Shown here piece by piece: positions 31,068 to 40,039 of a stretch of 64,000 nt of DNA (position 1 is the stretch's first letter; each line of letters opens with the position of its first letter). This DNA is from JAGNDO01 sp963704975. GTDB taxonomy: Bacteria; Chloroflexota; Anaerolineae; Caldilineales; Caldilineaceae. The stretch covers positions 206,035-270,034 of the forward strand of contig CAVPIK010000006.1 of NCBI GenBank assembly GCA_963704975.1. Direction: 5' to 3'. The notes under the pieces are model-generated. The model was not told the origin of the DNA and made no database searches. It was given only the letters and a program-made list of their open reading frames with translations. The position numbers and the translations under genes are program-made.

Positions 31068-32069
31068 CTACACCTTGGGCAGGTGATCCTCGCTCCCACT
31101 CCCCACGCCCGCCTCCCCGCTCCCCAACTCCCGTTTGCGCTGACGATACAGTATCTCTTCCAACAAAAAGCGATTGGTGGCGGTGAGATCCGCCATGACG
31201 CCAAAGAGGAAGATCAGGAAGCCCACGGTGAGCAAGGACGCGCCGATGGTGACCGATTGCAGATAGCGTCCAGATGAACTTTGGGCGGTGAAGAGGTAGA
31301 GATAGAGGAAACGGGCCAGCAACAAAATTCCCCCGGCCAAGAAAGGCACAGCCGTGTACGAAAAGGTGCGCAGGGGCTCGTAGAGGGTGTAAATGCGCAA
31401 AATTGTGGCCGTGGAAAGCTTGATATAGCTCCACGTATTTTTCATCAACCGGGACTTGCGGGTGGGCGGGTTGACATATTCGATGGCGACGTGATCCACC
31501 ACCAGCCCCTTTTTCCCCGCCTGGATGATGGTCTCCAAGGTGTACGTGTACCGGGTCAGGATGGTCAAGCGCAGGGCCGCCTCTCGGGAAAAGGCCCGGA
31601 AGCCGCTGGTGGCGTCGGGCACCTGGGTGTTGGACGCCGCCCGCACCACCCAACTTCCCCAAGTTTGCAACACCTTCTTGATGGGCGAAAAGTGTTCGAT
31701 CAGCCCGGTCTGCCGGTCGCCGATCACCATGTCCGCCTTCCCCGCCAACACCGGCCCGATCAGCCGCCCGATCTGATCCGCCGGGTATTGATTGTCCCCA
31801 TCTGTGTTCACAATGATATCCGCCCCGGCTTCCAGGCAGGCGTTTAGCCCGGTTTGGAAGGCCGCGGCCAGGCCCCGGTTGCGGGCATGGCTGACCACAT
31901 GGTGGACGCCCAACTGCCGGGCCACGTCCGCGGTGCCGTCCGTGCTGCCGTCGTCGATGATCAGCACCTCGATCCGCGAGACGCCGGGCAGGCTCTTGGG
32001 CAGCTCCGCCAGGACCACGGGCAGGGTTTGGGCTTCGTTGAAACAGGGAATTTGGATAATTAAGTGCAT
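31068..32069 (-). CDS. GT2 glycosyltransferase (dolichol/undecaprenyl-phosphate sugar transferase type)
   Basis: 333 aa. GT-A fold domain: IPCFNEAQTLP, IDDGSTDGT, NTDGDNQYPADQI (DxD-like), then two C-terminal TM helices (FLAGGILLLARFLYLYLF and GASLLTVGFLIFLFGVMADL), the layout of DPM1/GtrB-like enzymes that load sugar on polyprenyl phosphate. The last ~20 residues (GSGEAGVGSGSEDH) are encoded by 7-bp repeats (CTCCCCA-type, about 31085-31135) and may not be native. Confidence 0.87.
   Translation of the reverse strand: MHLIIQIPCFNEAQTLPVVLAELPKSLPGVSRIEVLIIDDGSTDGTADVARQLGVHHVVSHARNRGLAAAFQTGLNACLEAGADIIVNTDGDNQYPADQIGRLIGPVLAGKADMVIGDRQTGLIEHFSPIKKVLQTWGSWVVRAASNTQVPDATSGFRAFSREAALRLTILTRYTYTLETIIQAGKKGLVVDHVAIEYVNPPTRKSRLMKNTWSYIKLSTATILRIYTLYEPLRTFSYTAVPFLAGGILLLARFLYLYLFTAQSSSGRYLQSVTIGASLLTVGFLIFLFGVMADLTATNRFLLEEILYRQRKRELGSGEAGVGSGSEDHLPKV
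31085..31135. repeat. Heptanucleotide (TCCCCAC) array inside the 3' end of the GT2 gene
   Basis: Units CTCCCAC, TCCCCAC, GCCCGCC, TCCCCGC, TCCCCAA, period 7, coding for the C-terminus of the glycosyltransferase on the minus strand. Confidence 0.6.
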
Positions 32070-32070
32070 G

Positions 32071-32108
32071 GGATTTTGGATTTTGGATTGGTGATTTTGG
32101 ATTGAAGG
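32071..32108. repeat. Heptanucleotide (GATTTTG) array
   Basis: GGATTTT-period units: GATTTTG, GATTTTG, GATTGGT, GATTTTG, GATTGAA, immediately upstream of the GT2 start codon (minus strand). Confidence 0.65.
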
Positions 32109-32165
32109 GCTCGCCCCTCACAATTCGCCCCTCGCCCATTATACCCCACCCACGGCCAACCTTCC

Positions 32166-33188
32166 TCACCGCGCCCCCTGCCACCAATCCTTGCGGGATC
32201 GGGGATCCATGAAGGTGCCCCGATCCCGGATCGCCACCTTGAGCAGATCCGGACCGTTCACGCCCAAGATCTCGCCGTTGTGTAGGGCGGGCAATTGCCC
32301 GCGCCCGGCCAAATTTAGCGTCCGATACAGCGCCACCAAAGCCGGGTCCACGCATAGATCCTCCAAATGCACCGCATAACCGTTAGCCACCGTATCCTCC
32401 CTCGTGTAGCCCAAAGTGATGCGGGTCGGCTCGGCATAGAGAACCAGGACGTTGAAGCCGCCGGGATAGATCTCCGCAACCCGACGGGGCAGAGAAATCA
32501 CCTCGCCCTCTGCACCGGCCATCCCCAACAGGGTGACTTCCGGCGTTGTCAACAACCCACCCTGGCAGCCATGTTCCCCACAGCCCCAATTCCAATCATA
32601 GACCCGAAAAACGGCCGGAAAGCTTGGCACGCGCCCGTCGGCAAAGAGACCGGCCAACCGGGGCGCGCCGGGATCCGCCGGCCCGTTGATCTCCACCAAC
32701 TGGAGGGCGGCGCTGGTCGGCGCATAGCCCCGCAACGCCAGGTTGAGATCCCCGTGCTGGACGTCCGGGTGGTCGGCGGGCGGCCCATCCACCGGCACGG
32801 CAGTGAAGATGCGGTCTGACGTGGTCGGACACGCAAAGACCGCGGGCGCACGTTGCAAAAGAGGCAAAAAGACGGTCTCGGGGAACACAATCGTCGGCGT
32901 CGGCGTGGCGGTCGGCGCAATCGTTGGCGTCAGCGTTGGGGTAAAGGTGGGCGTGATGGTTGACGTTACGGTAGGGGTGATGGTTGGGGTCAGGGTTGGG
33001 GAAATGGGGGGCGTAGACGACGGGGTAGGCGTCAAGGTCGGATCTTCAATGGGATCACCGGCAAAGATCACCGGGCTGTCCCCGCCCGGACCGAGCAGGG
33101 CCATGAGCAGGACGGCGCTCACCATCGCCAAAAGCAAAGGGGCGGCAAGACGTGTCAACGGGCGGAAGGATGAAGTGGTTCGGTTCAT
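32166..33188 (-). CDS. Secreted protein with PT-rich linker
   Basis: 340 aa from ATG 33188 (GGAGA upstream). N-terminal signal peptide/TM (LAAPLLLAMVSAVLLMALLG), then ~65 residues of Thr-Pro repeats (TPTITPTVTSTITPT), typical of surface proteins in Chloroflexota, then a ~220-aa globular domain with four Cys (VFACPTT, WGCGEHGCQGG, LCVDP). Domain not recognised; probably exported and disulfide-bonded. The Thr-Pro region produces a Val-Gly-rich shadow frame on the plus strand. Confidence 0.75.
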   Translation of the reverse strand: MNRTTSSFRPLTRLAAPLLLAMVSAVLLMALLGPGGDSPVIFAGDPIEDPTLTPTPSSTPPISPTLTPTITPTVTSTITPTFTPTLTPTIAPTATPTPTIVFPETVFLPLLQRAPAVFACPTTSDRIFTAVPVDGPPADHPDVQHGDLNLALRGYAPTSAALQLVEINGPADPGAPRLAGLFADGRVPSFPAVFRVYDWNWGCGEHGCQGGLLTTPEVTLLGMAGAEGEVISLPRRVAEIYPGGFNVLVLYAEPTRITLGYTREDTVANGYAVHLEDLCVDPALVALYRTLNLAGRGQLPALHNGEILGVNGPDLLKVAIRDRGTFMDPRSRKDWWQGAR

Positions 33189-33198
33189 GGATTCTCCA

Positions 33199-33307
33199 AA
33201 AAAGGCAAAAGGCAAAGTGCAAAAGGCAAAAGGCAAAAATAGGTGGTTTTGAAACTCCTTGGGTTAGCCAGCCCCCTTTTGCCTTTTGCACTTTGCCTTT
33301 TGCCTTA
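33199..33307. repeat. Heptanucleotide (GGCAAAA) inverted array starting at a stop codon
   Basis: Minus strand: TAA stop of the next gene (33305-33307) runs directly into GGCAAAAGGCAAAGTGC; the inverted arm lies at 33199-33240, ending next to the ribosome site of the secreted-protein gene. Same variant unit (GTGC) as at 26.9 kb. Confidence 0.8.
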
Positions 33308-34024
33308 AACAGAGCCACCCAAATCAATCAAAGCAGCCCCCACCCGGCGCAAACAGCCATTCAAATCCCCCTCAATGGCGTCCGGCCCCAAGGTCAGCAA
33401 CGTCCACGGGCGGGGCGGATGGTCGTAGCGATGCTCACGGGTGCTACTCTCATCCTGGCACAGGATGCCCAGGTAGCCGCCCCTGGCCCGCAGGGTGATG
33501 TCCACGGGCGTCTCCCCGGCCAGTCGATTGCTCAACGGGCGCAGGCGGCTCTCTCGCAGAGCCAGCCACAGGGTCTCGAAGGGATCTTCCTGCACAAAAA
33601 GCTCCTGCACATCCCCGGCGCAGAGCAGACGGTCCAAGGTGGTGTTGATAAAGGTGATGCGGCGCATTTTGGCCGAGGGCACAGGTCGATCTAACCGCTG
33701 CAACGGGCCAATGTCAATGCGGAAATAGTACTCACCGGATCGGGGATGGTCCGCCTGCTCCGGCAGCAGCTCCGCCCGGGTCAGCAATCGATAGCGGCGC
33801 ACCGGGGCATAGAAGTTGACCGCCTGGGCCTGATCGCCGTCCTTGAAGGCCCCGGTCTGATAGAAGGCCAAATAGTCCGCGCCCACCCGCTTGGGGGCCT
33901 TGCGCTGGGGGATGCGATACCAGCCCTCGGACGCGGCCCGGCGCAGATCCTCGGCGTTGTTCATCACCGCCACCAGCACCCGGGTACGCCGGGCTTGGGC
34001 ATCGGGGTAGGTGGGTTGGGGCAT
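33305..34024 (-). CDS. Conserved protein of unknown function next to uvsE
   Basis: 239 aa, intact. Not firmly recognised. N-terminal half (VLVAVMNNAEDL ... EGWYRIPQRKAP ... ADYLAFYQTGAF ... VNFYAPVRRYRLL) has the look of a small beta-barrel domain; C-terminal half (ELFVQEDPFETLWLALRE, ITLRARGGYLGILC) resembles the end of small restriction-like endonuclease folds, but no catalytic set is clear. Its start overlaps the 3' end of uvsE by about 60 bp, suggesting coupling with UV repair. Confidence 0.6.
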   Translation of the reverse strand: MPQPTYPDAQARRTRVLVAVMNNAEDLRRAASEGWYRIPQRKAPKRVGADYLAFYQTGAFKDGDQAQAVNFYAPVRRYRLLTRAELLPEQADHPRSGEYYFRIDIGPLQRLDRPVPSAKMRRITFINTTLDRLLCAGDVQELFVQEDPFETLWLALRESRLRPLSNRLAGETPVDITLRARGGYLGILCQDESSTREHRYDHPPRPWTLLTLGPDAIEGDLNGCLRRVGAALIDLGGSV

Positions 34025-35027
34025 GGGTGGGGTCCTTTTGGTTGATTGGTTGATTTGGTTGATGTCGATTGGTGCGCCGATTGGCCGGTCACGCCACCCA
34101 ATGCCGCCACATCCGGCGCGAAGTGGGCAAGTTGATCCCGCAAGCGCAGGAGGGCCAGATCCTTGGCCTTGGCTTCCAGCATGATGTCAAACGGTCCCAG
34201 ACCGGCGGCGTGGGCGGCGCGCAGGAGGTCGATGCACTCGAAGGGGTGCAGGAAGTCGCTGTGCTGGTTGGGCAGGGGCGGAGAGAGCCGCTGCTCCCCG
34301 TGCTGGGCGATGTAGCGGGCCGCGGTGCGGGGGCTGCTCAGGTGGATCTTGGGGATCTGCCCGGCGGGCCAGGTGGCCAGGGCCATGCCCAGGGCCTCCG
34401 TCATGGGGATGCCCGCTGGGTCCAGACAGCGATGGTGCAGCACATCAAAGACCAGCCGGATGCCCGTGCGCCGATGCACCCAGAGCGTGTCCTGCAAACT
34501 GTAGGTGCGGTCATCGTTCTCCAGGGCCAGGCGCGCCCGCACATGGGCCGGAAGCTGCTCCACCCCGGCCACGAAGCGCGCCCGGCCCGCGGACTGGGTC
34601 CCCCTGCGCGCCGCCCACGTGCACCACCAGCACCGCCTCCGGCCCCACCCCCATACGGTCCAGCAGATCCGCAGCCGCGGTCAATTCCTGGCACGAGCGC
34701 TTGACCCAGTCTGGGTTGGGGCTGTTGAGCTGGATGTGGAAGGCCGGGTGCATGGAGAGGCGCAGCCCCATCTGCCGGGCCATGTCGCCCGTGGCGGCCA
34801 GTTCGGTTTCGCACTCGTCCAGTTGACGGTGAAAGGCGGGCAGATCCGGGTGGGTGAGGTAGGGGGCAAGCTGGTTGGAGAGGCGATAGAAGCGGATATT
34901 TCGGCTGTCCAAGATAGACAAAGAGATCCCGCACATAGGCCAGGCTGACGCTGAGATGGGGGCTGTTCTGCCAGCGCCGGCTGTCATGGGAGCGCAGACC
35001 GGGCGCGCCCAGCAGTTTCACCGGCAC
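33964..35027 (-). CDS. uvsE: UV damage endonuclease UvsE (frame-disrupted)
   Basis: TIM-barrel endonuclease that nicks 5' of UV photoproducts. Visible family segments: LRSHDSRRWQNSPHLSVSLAYV, FYRLSNQLAPYLTHPDLPAF, LSMHPAFHIQLNSPN, VVHVGGAQGDP, LALENDDRTYSLQDTLWVH, RLVFDVLHHRCLDP, IPKIHLSSPRTA, FDIMLEAKAKD. Start uncertain: GTG 35027, or ATG 35086 if one extra base is removed near 35055. +1 switches near 34910 and 34605. The frame runs ~60 bp into the next gene; an earlier stop may be hidden by an error. Confidence 0.85.
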
Positions 35028-35176
35028 GCCCAGGCGGTGGCGGGGTGGGGAAATGGAAGATGGGGAGGTGTGGAACTTGGGATCATGGTGGGTGACAGTT
35101 GAGAATCAGAGAGAAAAGCTCGGTGCTTTCCTCTCTATTTTACCCACAAATTTCCTGTTGTCTGTACGCTATTTGG

Positions 35177-35288
35177 CGCACTTTTTGGCTTTTGGGAATT
35201 CGGGCGGGATGCCGTGTCCAACCTTCCAGGAAGCTTTGAGCTTCCTGGAAGGTCAAGCCGCGCACTTTTTGGCTTTTATGAAACGTCC
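35177..35288. repeat. Hairpin between direct repeats
   Basis: Perfect 15-bp stem (35221-35235 / 35239-35253, loop TTG) flanked by direct repeats GCGCACTTTTTGGCTTTT at 35177-35194 and about 35271-35288. Looks like a small mobile or slipped element. The rest of 35087-35443 holds the REP element below and nothing else recognised. Confidence 0.55.
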
Positions 35289-35290
35289 TC

Positions 35291-35374
35291 TGGCGACCCG
35301 CTGCGGTTTCGATACGCCGCCGAGTTCCTGAATGGTTAGCGGAGATTTCGGCGGCGGCTACTCAACCTGCGCTA
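35291..35374. repeat. REP-like element CGATACG...CTACTCAACC, copy 2 (long form)
   Basis: GACCCGCTGCGGTTTCGATACG, then CCGCCGA ... TCGGCGGCGG inverted arms around a ~25-bp loop, then CTACTCAACCTGCGCTAG. Confidence 0.65.
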
Positions 35375-35443
35375 GTTCAGGTAGAGTGGCTACCCGGCGA
35401 CTCTTGAAAAGCCCTGCCTACGCCCGCTTACCCCTTCACCCGC

Positions 35444-36256
35444 TCACCCCTTCAGCCTTTTCGGCGGCCAGACCACCACGTCGAGGCGGCGGGCAAAGTG
35501 GAGCAGGGGCGGGCTGTCGGCCAGGGGCACGCCCAAGGATTGGGCCACGGTATTCGTATCAATTTTGGCGTGGGCAGGTTGCAGAGGCCAGGGGACGTGG
35601 TGGATCTCGCTGCGCCACAGATCCCACGGCCCGGTCTGGGACTGGGGGCGGCTGTGAAAGGGAGAGGTGGCGTAGAGGCAGTAGCGCTCGGTCAGCCAAT
35701 GGTCCAAGTCGCCGGGCTGGGCGGTGTAGACCGGGCCGGTGGGACCGTAGATCCCGGTAAACTGGCCCACGGGTACGCCAGCATGGGTGCGCGTGCTGCG
35801 ATAGACCACGTCTTCGCCCTGAGCGGTGACACTCATCTCAGCCCGAAAATAGGGCAGATGAAAGACGGCCCGTGCAATGGCCACGGCCACTGGGTTGGCC
35901 GCATCCAAGCTAAAAAAGTAGACACCGGGGCGGTGGGGCGGGACGGGATGGCGCACATAGGTGCGCACGTTGAGTTCGGGGAAGGCGGAGAGCCAGGGGA
36001 CCGCGGGCAATCCCCTTGGCCGCACGCCGCTCATGCGGAAGGGGACCACGCCGATCCAGCCCATGCCGTCGAAGGTGTCCAGATCCAGGATCGACGGCAC
36101 CAAGGGGCGCAGGAGGTCCGGGGAAATGGGCCAATGGGCAAAGAGCAGATCGTGCCAGGATTGGGCCATCACCCACGGCCCGGCGGGACGGGGCCAGGGC
36201 CGGTGAGCGGTTTGGGCCAGGGAGGCGTTACTTGCCTTCGCCACGTCGACCGCCAA
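35444..36256 (-). CDS. DUF2071 (YqjF-like) protein
   Basis: ~270 aa, intact. Family pattern: WVMAQSWHDLLFAHWP, LDLDTFDGMGWIGVVPFRM, FPELNVRTYVRH, GVYFFSLDAANPVAVAIAR. Acetoacetate-decarboxylase-like fold by family knowledge; function unknown. The open frame begins at 36256, overlapping the TyrA-like gene by 29 bp; the likely start is GTG at 36247 or close by. Same strand as that gene, probably cotranscribed. Confidence 0.85.
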   Translation of the reverse strand: MAVDVAKASNASLAQTAHRPWPRPAGPWVMAQSWHDLLFAHWPISPDLLRPLVPSILDLDTFDGMGWIGVVPFRMSGVRPRGLPAVPWLSAFPELNVRTYVRHPVPPHRPGVYFFSLDAANPVAVAIARAVFHLPYFRAEMSVTAQGEDVVYRSTRTHAGVPVGQFTGIYGPTGPVYTAQPGDLDHWLTERYCLYATSPFHSRPQSQTGPWDLWRSEIHHVPWPLQPAHAKIDTNTVAQSLGVPLADSPPLLHFARRLDVVVWPPKRLKG

Positions 36257-37208
36257 AGATGTTGCCCATGAACATTTGACGCATGAGGCTCGGCTCGTCC
36301 CGCTTGGCGGATTCGCGCAGCAGTTGGCGGCGCTCGTCCCACTCCTTGAGCTTCACCTCGTGTTCCCATCGTAGGCGCAGATCCACGGCCTCTTCCAACA
36401 GGCCGGTCAGGTTTTCTTCGTTGCCCGGTGCCAAGGCTTGCGCCCAGACATCCATCTCGGCCTGGAGTTCGCTCATCCAGCGCTGGATGTTGGCCCGGTT
36501 GGCGGTCAGACTGCTGCTCATCTGCGAGGGGCTGGCGCTCATCTCCGTGCTTTGGGCAAACTGGCGACCGGCCAATTTCTTGCCGTCCCGCCAGCTTTCG
36601 CCCCGACCCATCATGCGCATGAGCATCATGGCCATCAGCCGAGGCAGTTGCTCCACCCCGGCCACCACCCCATCGTGCTCAATCGGGTCAATAAAGAGGG
36701 GCTGAGCCTTGACTCGGCTGATCAAATTGACACACAGCTCCACGGCGTTTTCCGAGGCGGTGAGGCTGGGCGCAATGCAGAAAATGGCCTCTTCAAAGAG
36801 GTCCGCCCGGTTGCCGGGGATGTCGCCCATGCCCGTGAGGATGGGGTCGGCGGTGATGACCTGGATCGAGGCGGGCAGAACCTCGGCGGCCAGATCCAGG
36901 GTGGGCTGCATGGCCTTGGTCAGGCAGAGCAGGGTGCAGTTGGGTTTCAGCTCATCCTTCATCTGGGCGAAGAGTTCGGCCAATTCGCCAAAGGGCACGG
37001 CCAGGATCACCATGTTGGCATCGGCGTAGGCCTTGTGTAGATTCCACTCGGTCTTGTCCACGGCCCCGGCCTTGCGGGCAACGGCGGCGGTTTCGGTGTC
37101 CTTGTCGTGGCCCACCAACTCGAAGCTCAACGCCTCCAATTGAAGCGCCAACCCCAGGCTGGCCCCCGTGCGTCCCAGGCCGATGATGGTTAGTTTTGGT
37201 TTTGCCAT
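36228..37208 (-). CDS. Prephenate dehydrogenase-like NAD(P) oxidoreductase
   Basis: 326 aa from ATG 37208 (AAGGA upstream). Rossmann start LTIIGLGRTGASLGLAL (GxGxxG), then VILAVPFGELAELF and a helical C-terminal domain with Met-rich stretch MAMMLMRMMGRG. The N-terminal half resembles TyrA/prephenate dehydrogenase; the catalytic His region is not evident and the C-terminal ~90 residues are charged, so the substrate may differ. Intact frame. Confidence 0.75.
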   Translation of the reverse strand: MAKPKLTIIGLGRTGASLGLALQLEALSFELVGHDKDTETAAVARKAGAVDKTEWNLHKAYADANMVILAVPFGELAELFAQMKDELKPNCTLLCLTKAMQPTLDLAAEVLPASIQVITADPILTGMGDIPGNRADLFEEAIFCIAPSLTASENAVELCVNLISRVKAQPLFIDPIEHDGVVAGVEQLPRLMAMMLMRMMGRGESWRDGKKLAGRQFAQSTEMSASPSQMSSSLTANRANIQRWMSELQAEMDVWAQALAPGNEENLTGLLEEAVDLRLRWEHEVKLKEWDERRQLLRESAKRDEPSLMRQMFMGNIFGGRRGEGK

Positions 37209-37215
37209 GTGAGGT

Positions 37216-37250
37216 TCCTTTGCATATCGAGTGTCGTGTATCGAGTATTT
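37216..37250. repeat. Heptanucleotide (ATCGAGT) array
   Basis: ATCGAGT/GTCGTGT/ATCGAGT units just upstream of the TyrA-like start; same family as 5018-5108. Confidence 0.6.
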
Positions 37251-37261
37251 TTGTGACTGCC

Positions 37262-37379
37262 ACACCACCCCCTCCCAGCCTCCCCCAGATTGGGGGAGGA
37301 GCCGGATCGCCGCAAAGCGAATGGTCGGTACCCTTGCACTGTCCCCTCCCCAATCTGGGGAGGGTTAGGGTGGGGTTGG
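37262..37379. repeat. MITE-like palindromic element, copy 2 (inverted relative to copy 1)
   Basis: About 118 bp; reverse complement matches the ends of 7645-7757 (CCCTCCCCAGATTGGGGAGG at one end, CCTCCCAGCCTCCCCCAGAT at the other) and GATCCGGCTCCTCC inside; the central ~25 bp differ. It is sandwiched between two heptanucleotide arrays. Confidence 0.7.
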
Positions 37380-37398
37380 CACTTTGCCTTTTGCCTTA
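37380..37398. repeat. Heptanucleotide (GGCAAAA) half-array at a stop codon
   Basis: Minus strand: TAA of the HD gene is followed directly by GGCAAAAGGCAAAGTGCC, then by the MITE-like element. Only one arm is present. Confidence 0.7.
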
Positions 37399-38019
37399 AT
37401 TCCTTTGATCTGCCCGGCGCAGGGCGGAAAGCAGGCCGATGGCTTGCGCATCCTGGGCGAAGAGGGAACCGGTTTGCCCAATACTTTCCGGCGTCTCTTG
37501 ATGCTGGGCGATCAGCCAGCAAGTCAACTCATCGCAACCGGCCTGGGCCGCCATTTGTGCGCCGATGGCTGGGTGGTCAAGGTGAACGTGAAGCAGATAA
37601 CGCCAGCCGCTTTCGGGCGCGGCGTCCGCATACCCGCCCATCATGCGGGGGGCCATCGCCTCTGCCAGGACCAGGGGACCCCGCAGCCAGAGGTGGATGC
37701 CCCGCCCGGACTGCTCCGCGGCGATCTTGCCCACATCATGCAGCAGCCCTGCCCCGGCCAGGGAGGGGTGCAGCGCCTCGCCTTTCCGGTTCGCCTGTTT
37801 GCGCAAAGAGTAGAGCACGTTGAGGCTATGGCGTTGGGCGTCCAGGGGCATCTCCACAAAGAGGGCCACCGCGGCCTTGGGCAGGGTCTCCGTCACGGCC
37901 AACATCTCGTCCGGGGTGACATGGGCCACCAGCCCGCGCACAAACTGGCTTACCCGGTAGATCCAGCGCAGGGGCAAGCGCAGCAGGCGAACGATACTGG
38001 TTAAAATGGAATCAGCCAT
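37396..38019 (-). CDS. HD-domain protein
   Basis: 207 aa, intact, ATG 38019. A short hydrophobic N-terminus (SIVRLLRLPLRWIYRVSQFV) precedes an HD phosphohydrolase domain: AQRHSLNVLYSLR, GAGLLHDVGK, LVLAEAMAPRMM, DHPAIGAQMA. Metal-dependent phosphohydrolase by family; substrate unknown. Stop codon is fused to a GGCAAAA array. Confidence 0.8.
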   Translation of the reverse strand: MADSILTSIVRLLRLPLRWIYRVSQFVRGLVAHVTPDEMLAVTETLPKAAVALFVEMPLDAQRHSLNVLYSLRKQANRKGEALHPSLAGAGLLHDVGKIAAEQSGRGIHLWLRGPLVLAEAMAPRMMGGYADAAPESGWRYLLHVHLDHPAIGAQMAAQAGCDELTCWLIAQHQETPESIGQTGSLFAQDAQAIGLLSALRRADQRN

Positions 38020-38068
38020 AGCACAGGGTCATCACACAAAGAATAGCCGGGGGTGATTTTAGGCGGAT

Positions 38069-38794
38069 TTAGCCGAATAGCCCAACCAGTCCATTGAGCA
38101 CCAGCGAGGTGGGGACGGTGATGATGTTCGGCACCATCCAGATCACCACAATCAAAAGCATAAAGCCATATTGACTCAACTGGCGCTGAAGTTGAAAGGT
38201 ATCGCCGGGGAGCAGGGCAAAGAGTACATGGGAACCATCCAGGGGGGGGATGGGCAGCAGGTTAAAGACAAAAAGCAGGGCATTGATGTAGACAAAGAAA
38301 TTCAAGAAGTCGTTCAACACGCCACCCAACGACGGGCCGGATGTCAGAAGCAAAATTCCCAAAGCCGCCAAAATCAGGTTGCTCACCGGGCCAGCCAAGG
38401 AGACTAAAATACTGGCCAGACGCCGGTCAATGGTGACATTGTTGGGATTCCACTGCACGGGCTTGGCCCAGCCAAAGCCGGTGAGGGCAATCAGCACCGC
38501 GCCAAATGGGTCAATGTGGGCCAGGGGATTGAGGGTATAGCGACCCTGACGCTTGGGGGTATCGTCCCCCAAAGCCACGGCAGTGGCAGCATGGGCCATT
38601 TCGTGGATGGGCAAGGCCACAAAGATAATGCCCACTACGGCCAGCATCCAGCTTGGATCCAGAATACGGCCAAAAGGTCCGCCGCCGCTGGAGGTGAACA
38701 TGGCATAGACGAGCAACAGGCCGACGCCGGCAATCACCAGCTTCTGGGTGTTGCTCAGAGATCCCCAGCCGCGGCCGGGACGATTGGTAGACAT
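38069..38794 (-). CDS. Site-2 protease family (M50) membrane metalloprotease
   Basis: 241 aa, intact. Five to six TM helices; zinc motif HEMAH in the second hydrophobic segment and NLLPIPPLDG near the C-terminal side, the paired motifs of the short M50B proteases. Intramembrane protease; the FGWAKPVQWNPNN segment is common in this subgroup. Substrate unknown. ATG 38794 is followed by a polar N-terminus. Confidence 0.9.
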   Translation of the reverse strand: MSTNRPGRGWGSLSNTQKLVIAGVGLLLVYAMFTSSGGGPFGRILDPSWMLAVVGIIFVALPIHEMAHAATAVALGDDTPKRQGRYTLNPLAHIDPFGAVLIALTGFGWAKPVQWNPNNVTIDRRLASILVSLAGPVSNLILAALGILLLTSGPSLGGVLNDFLNFFVYINALLFVFNLLPIPPLDGSHVLFALLPGDTFQLQRQLSQYGFMLLIVVIWMVPNIITVPTSLVLNGLVGLFG

Positions 38795-38867
38795 GGTAAA
38801 GGTTTCCTTTTGAATCGGTCCAATGAGATTGGACCATTATAGCACGGGACACGCCGTAGCCCCATGC

Positions 38868-38896
38868 TTTTGGTTCTGCCCATGCACCGCTATAAT
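38868..38896 (+). promoter_or_regulatory. Promoter of the GH39-like gene, short-leader or leaderless
   Basis: TTTTGG (38868-38873), 17-bp spacer, TATAAT (38891-38896), nine bases before the ATG at 38906; no Shine-Dalgarno. Confidence 0.55.
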
Positions 38897-38905
38897 GCTA
38901 GGTCT

Positions 38906-40039
38906 ATGATGATGCAGCGCAGACGCCAAAAGAATAGTACCACTTTTCCTCGTCGATGGACTGTTGGGGGGATCGCCTTGCTGCTGCTTCTGGCGGTCGG
39001 CCTCTTTTTGATCTGGCGCACCCGCGCCGCCGTTCCCCTCGGCCCCCAGCGCACGGTGCAGACCGTCAACCCCAAGATGGGCGTCCACACCCGGCTGACC
39101 GACGAGGTGGAGCCGTGGAAGATCAAGCGCACCCTGGAGATGGTGCGGGAGATGGGCGCGCCGTGGATCGTGGAGTACTTCCCCTGGGCCTACTACGAAC
39201 CCAGGCCCGGTAAATTCGACTGGTCACACCCGGATCTGGTCATCGACCACGCCGACCGCCAGGGCTTGACCGTGATCGCCCGCCTGGGATTGACACCCGA
39301 ATGGGCCAGGCCCAAGGACAGCACAGATCTCTATTTGGACGACGACCACTACGCCGACTTTGGCCGCTATGCCGCCGCTTTTGTGAAACGATATCAAGAT
39401 CAGGTGAAATATGTGATCTTGTGGAACGAACCCAATCTCAGCCTTGAATGGGGCTATCGGCCAGTCGACCCGGTGGCTTACGTGGACTTGCTGCGGGTGA
39501 TTGTACCCATGATCCGGGCCGCCAACCCAGAGATCAAGATCCTGGCCGGGGCCTTGGCCCCCACCCTCGCCCCGCCCGGCAGCGAGTGGGGCATGAACGA
39601 TCTGGACTATCTCCAGGCCATGTACGACGCCGGGGCCGCCGACTATTTCGACATTCTGGCCATCCACGCCTATGGCTGGCATTTCGCCCCGGACGAGCCG
39701 CCGGACCCCCAGGTGGTCAACCTGCGCCGGGCCGAACTGCTGCGCGAAATCATGGTGCGCAACGGGGATGGGGCCAAATCCGCCATGATCACCGAGGCCG
39801 GGTGGAACGACCATCCCCGCTGGACCCGGGCCGTGCGCCCCGGTCAGCGCATCACCTACACCGTGGATGCCTTCCGCCTGGCCCAAGCCGACTGGCCCTG
39901 GCTGGACAGCCTCAGCATGTGGCTCTTCCGCTTTCCCTGGGACGCCAAGAGCTACCAGGATTACTATACCTTTGTCAGCACAGACTTTGAACCCAAACCG
40001 ATCTACGAGGAAGTGAAGCGGTATGCGACAGGGCAGTGA
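38906..40039 (+). CDS. GH39-like glycoside hydrolase, membrane-anchored
   Basis: 377 aa. ATG 38906 is preferred to upstream starts because of the TATAAT nine bases before it. Basic N-terminus and one TM helix (GGIALLLLLAVGLFLIW), then a clan GH-A (beta/alpha)8 barrel: GAPWIVEYFPWAYYEPRPG, acid/base Glu in WNEPN, nucleophile Glu in ITEAGWN, WLFRFPW late in the barrel. Close to beta-xylosidase/GH39-type proteins; activity not certain. Stop overlaps the next gene. Confidence 0.82.
   Translation: MMMQRRRQKNSTTFPRRWTVGGIALLLLLAVGLFLIWRTRAAVPLGPQRTVQTVNPKMGVHTRLTDEVEPWKIKRTLEMVREMGAPWIVEYFPWAYYEPRPGKFDWSHPDLVIDHADRQGLTVIARLGLTPEWARPKDSTDLYLDDDHYADFGRYAAAFVKRYQDQVKYVILWNEPNLSLEWGYRPVDPVAYVDLLRVIVPMIRAANPEIKILAGALAPTLAPPGSEWGMNDLDYLQAMYDAGAADYFDILAIHAYGWHFAPDEPPDPQVVNLRRAELLREIMVRNGDGAKSAMITEAGWNDHPRWTRAVRPGQRITYTVDAFRLAQADWPWLDSLSMWLFRFPWDAKSYQDYYTFVSTDFEPKPIYEEVKRYATGQ

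Noticed and set aside
32743..33252. Val-Gly repeat protein on the plus strand
   Set aside because: It is the reverse frame of the Thr-Pro linker of the secreted protein.
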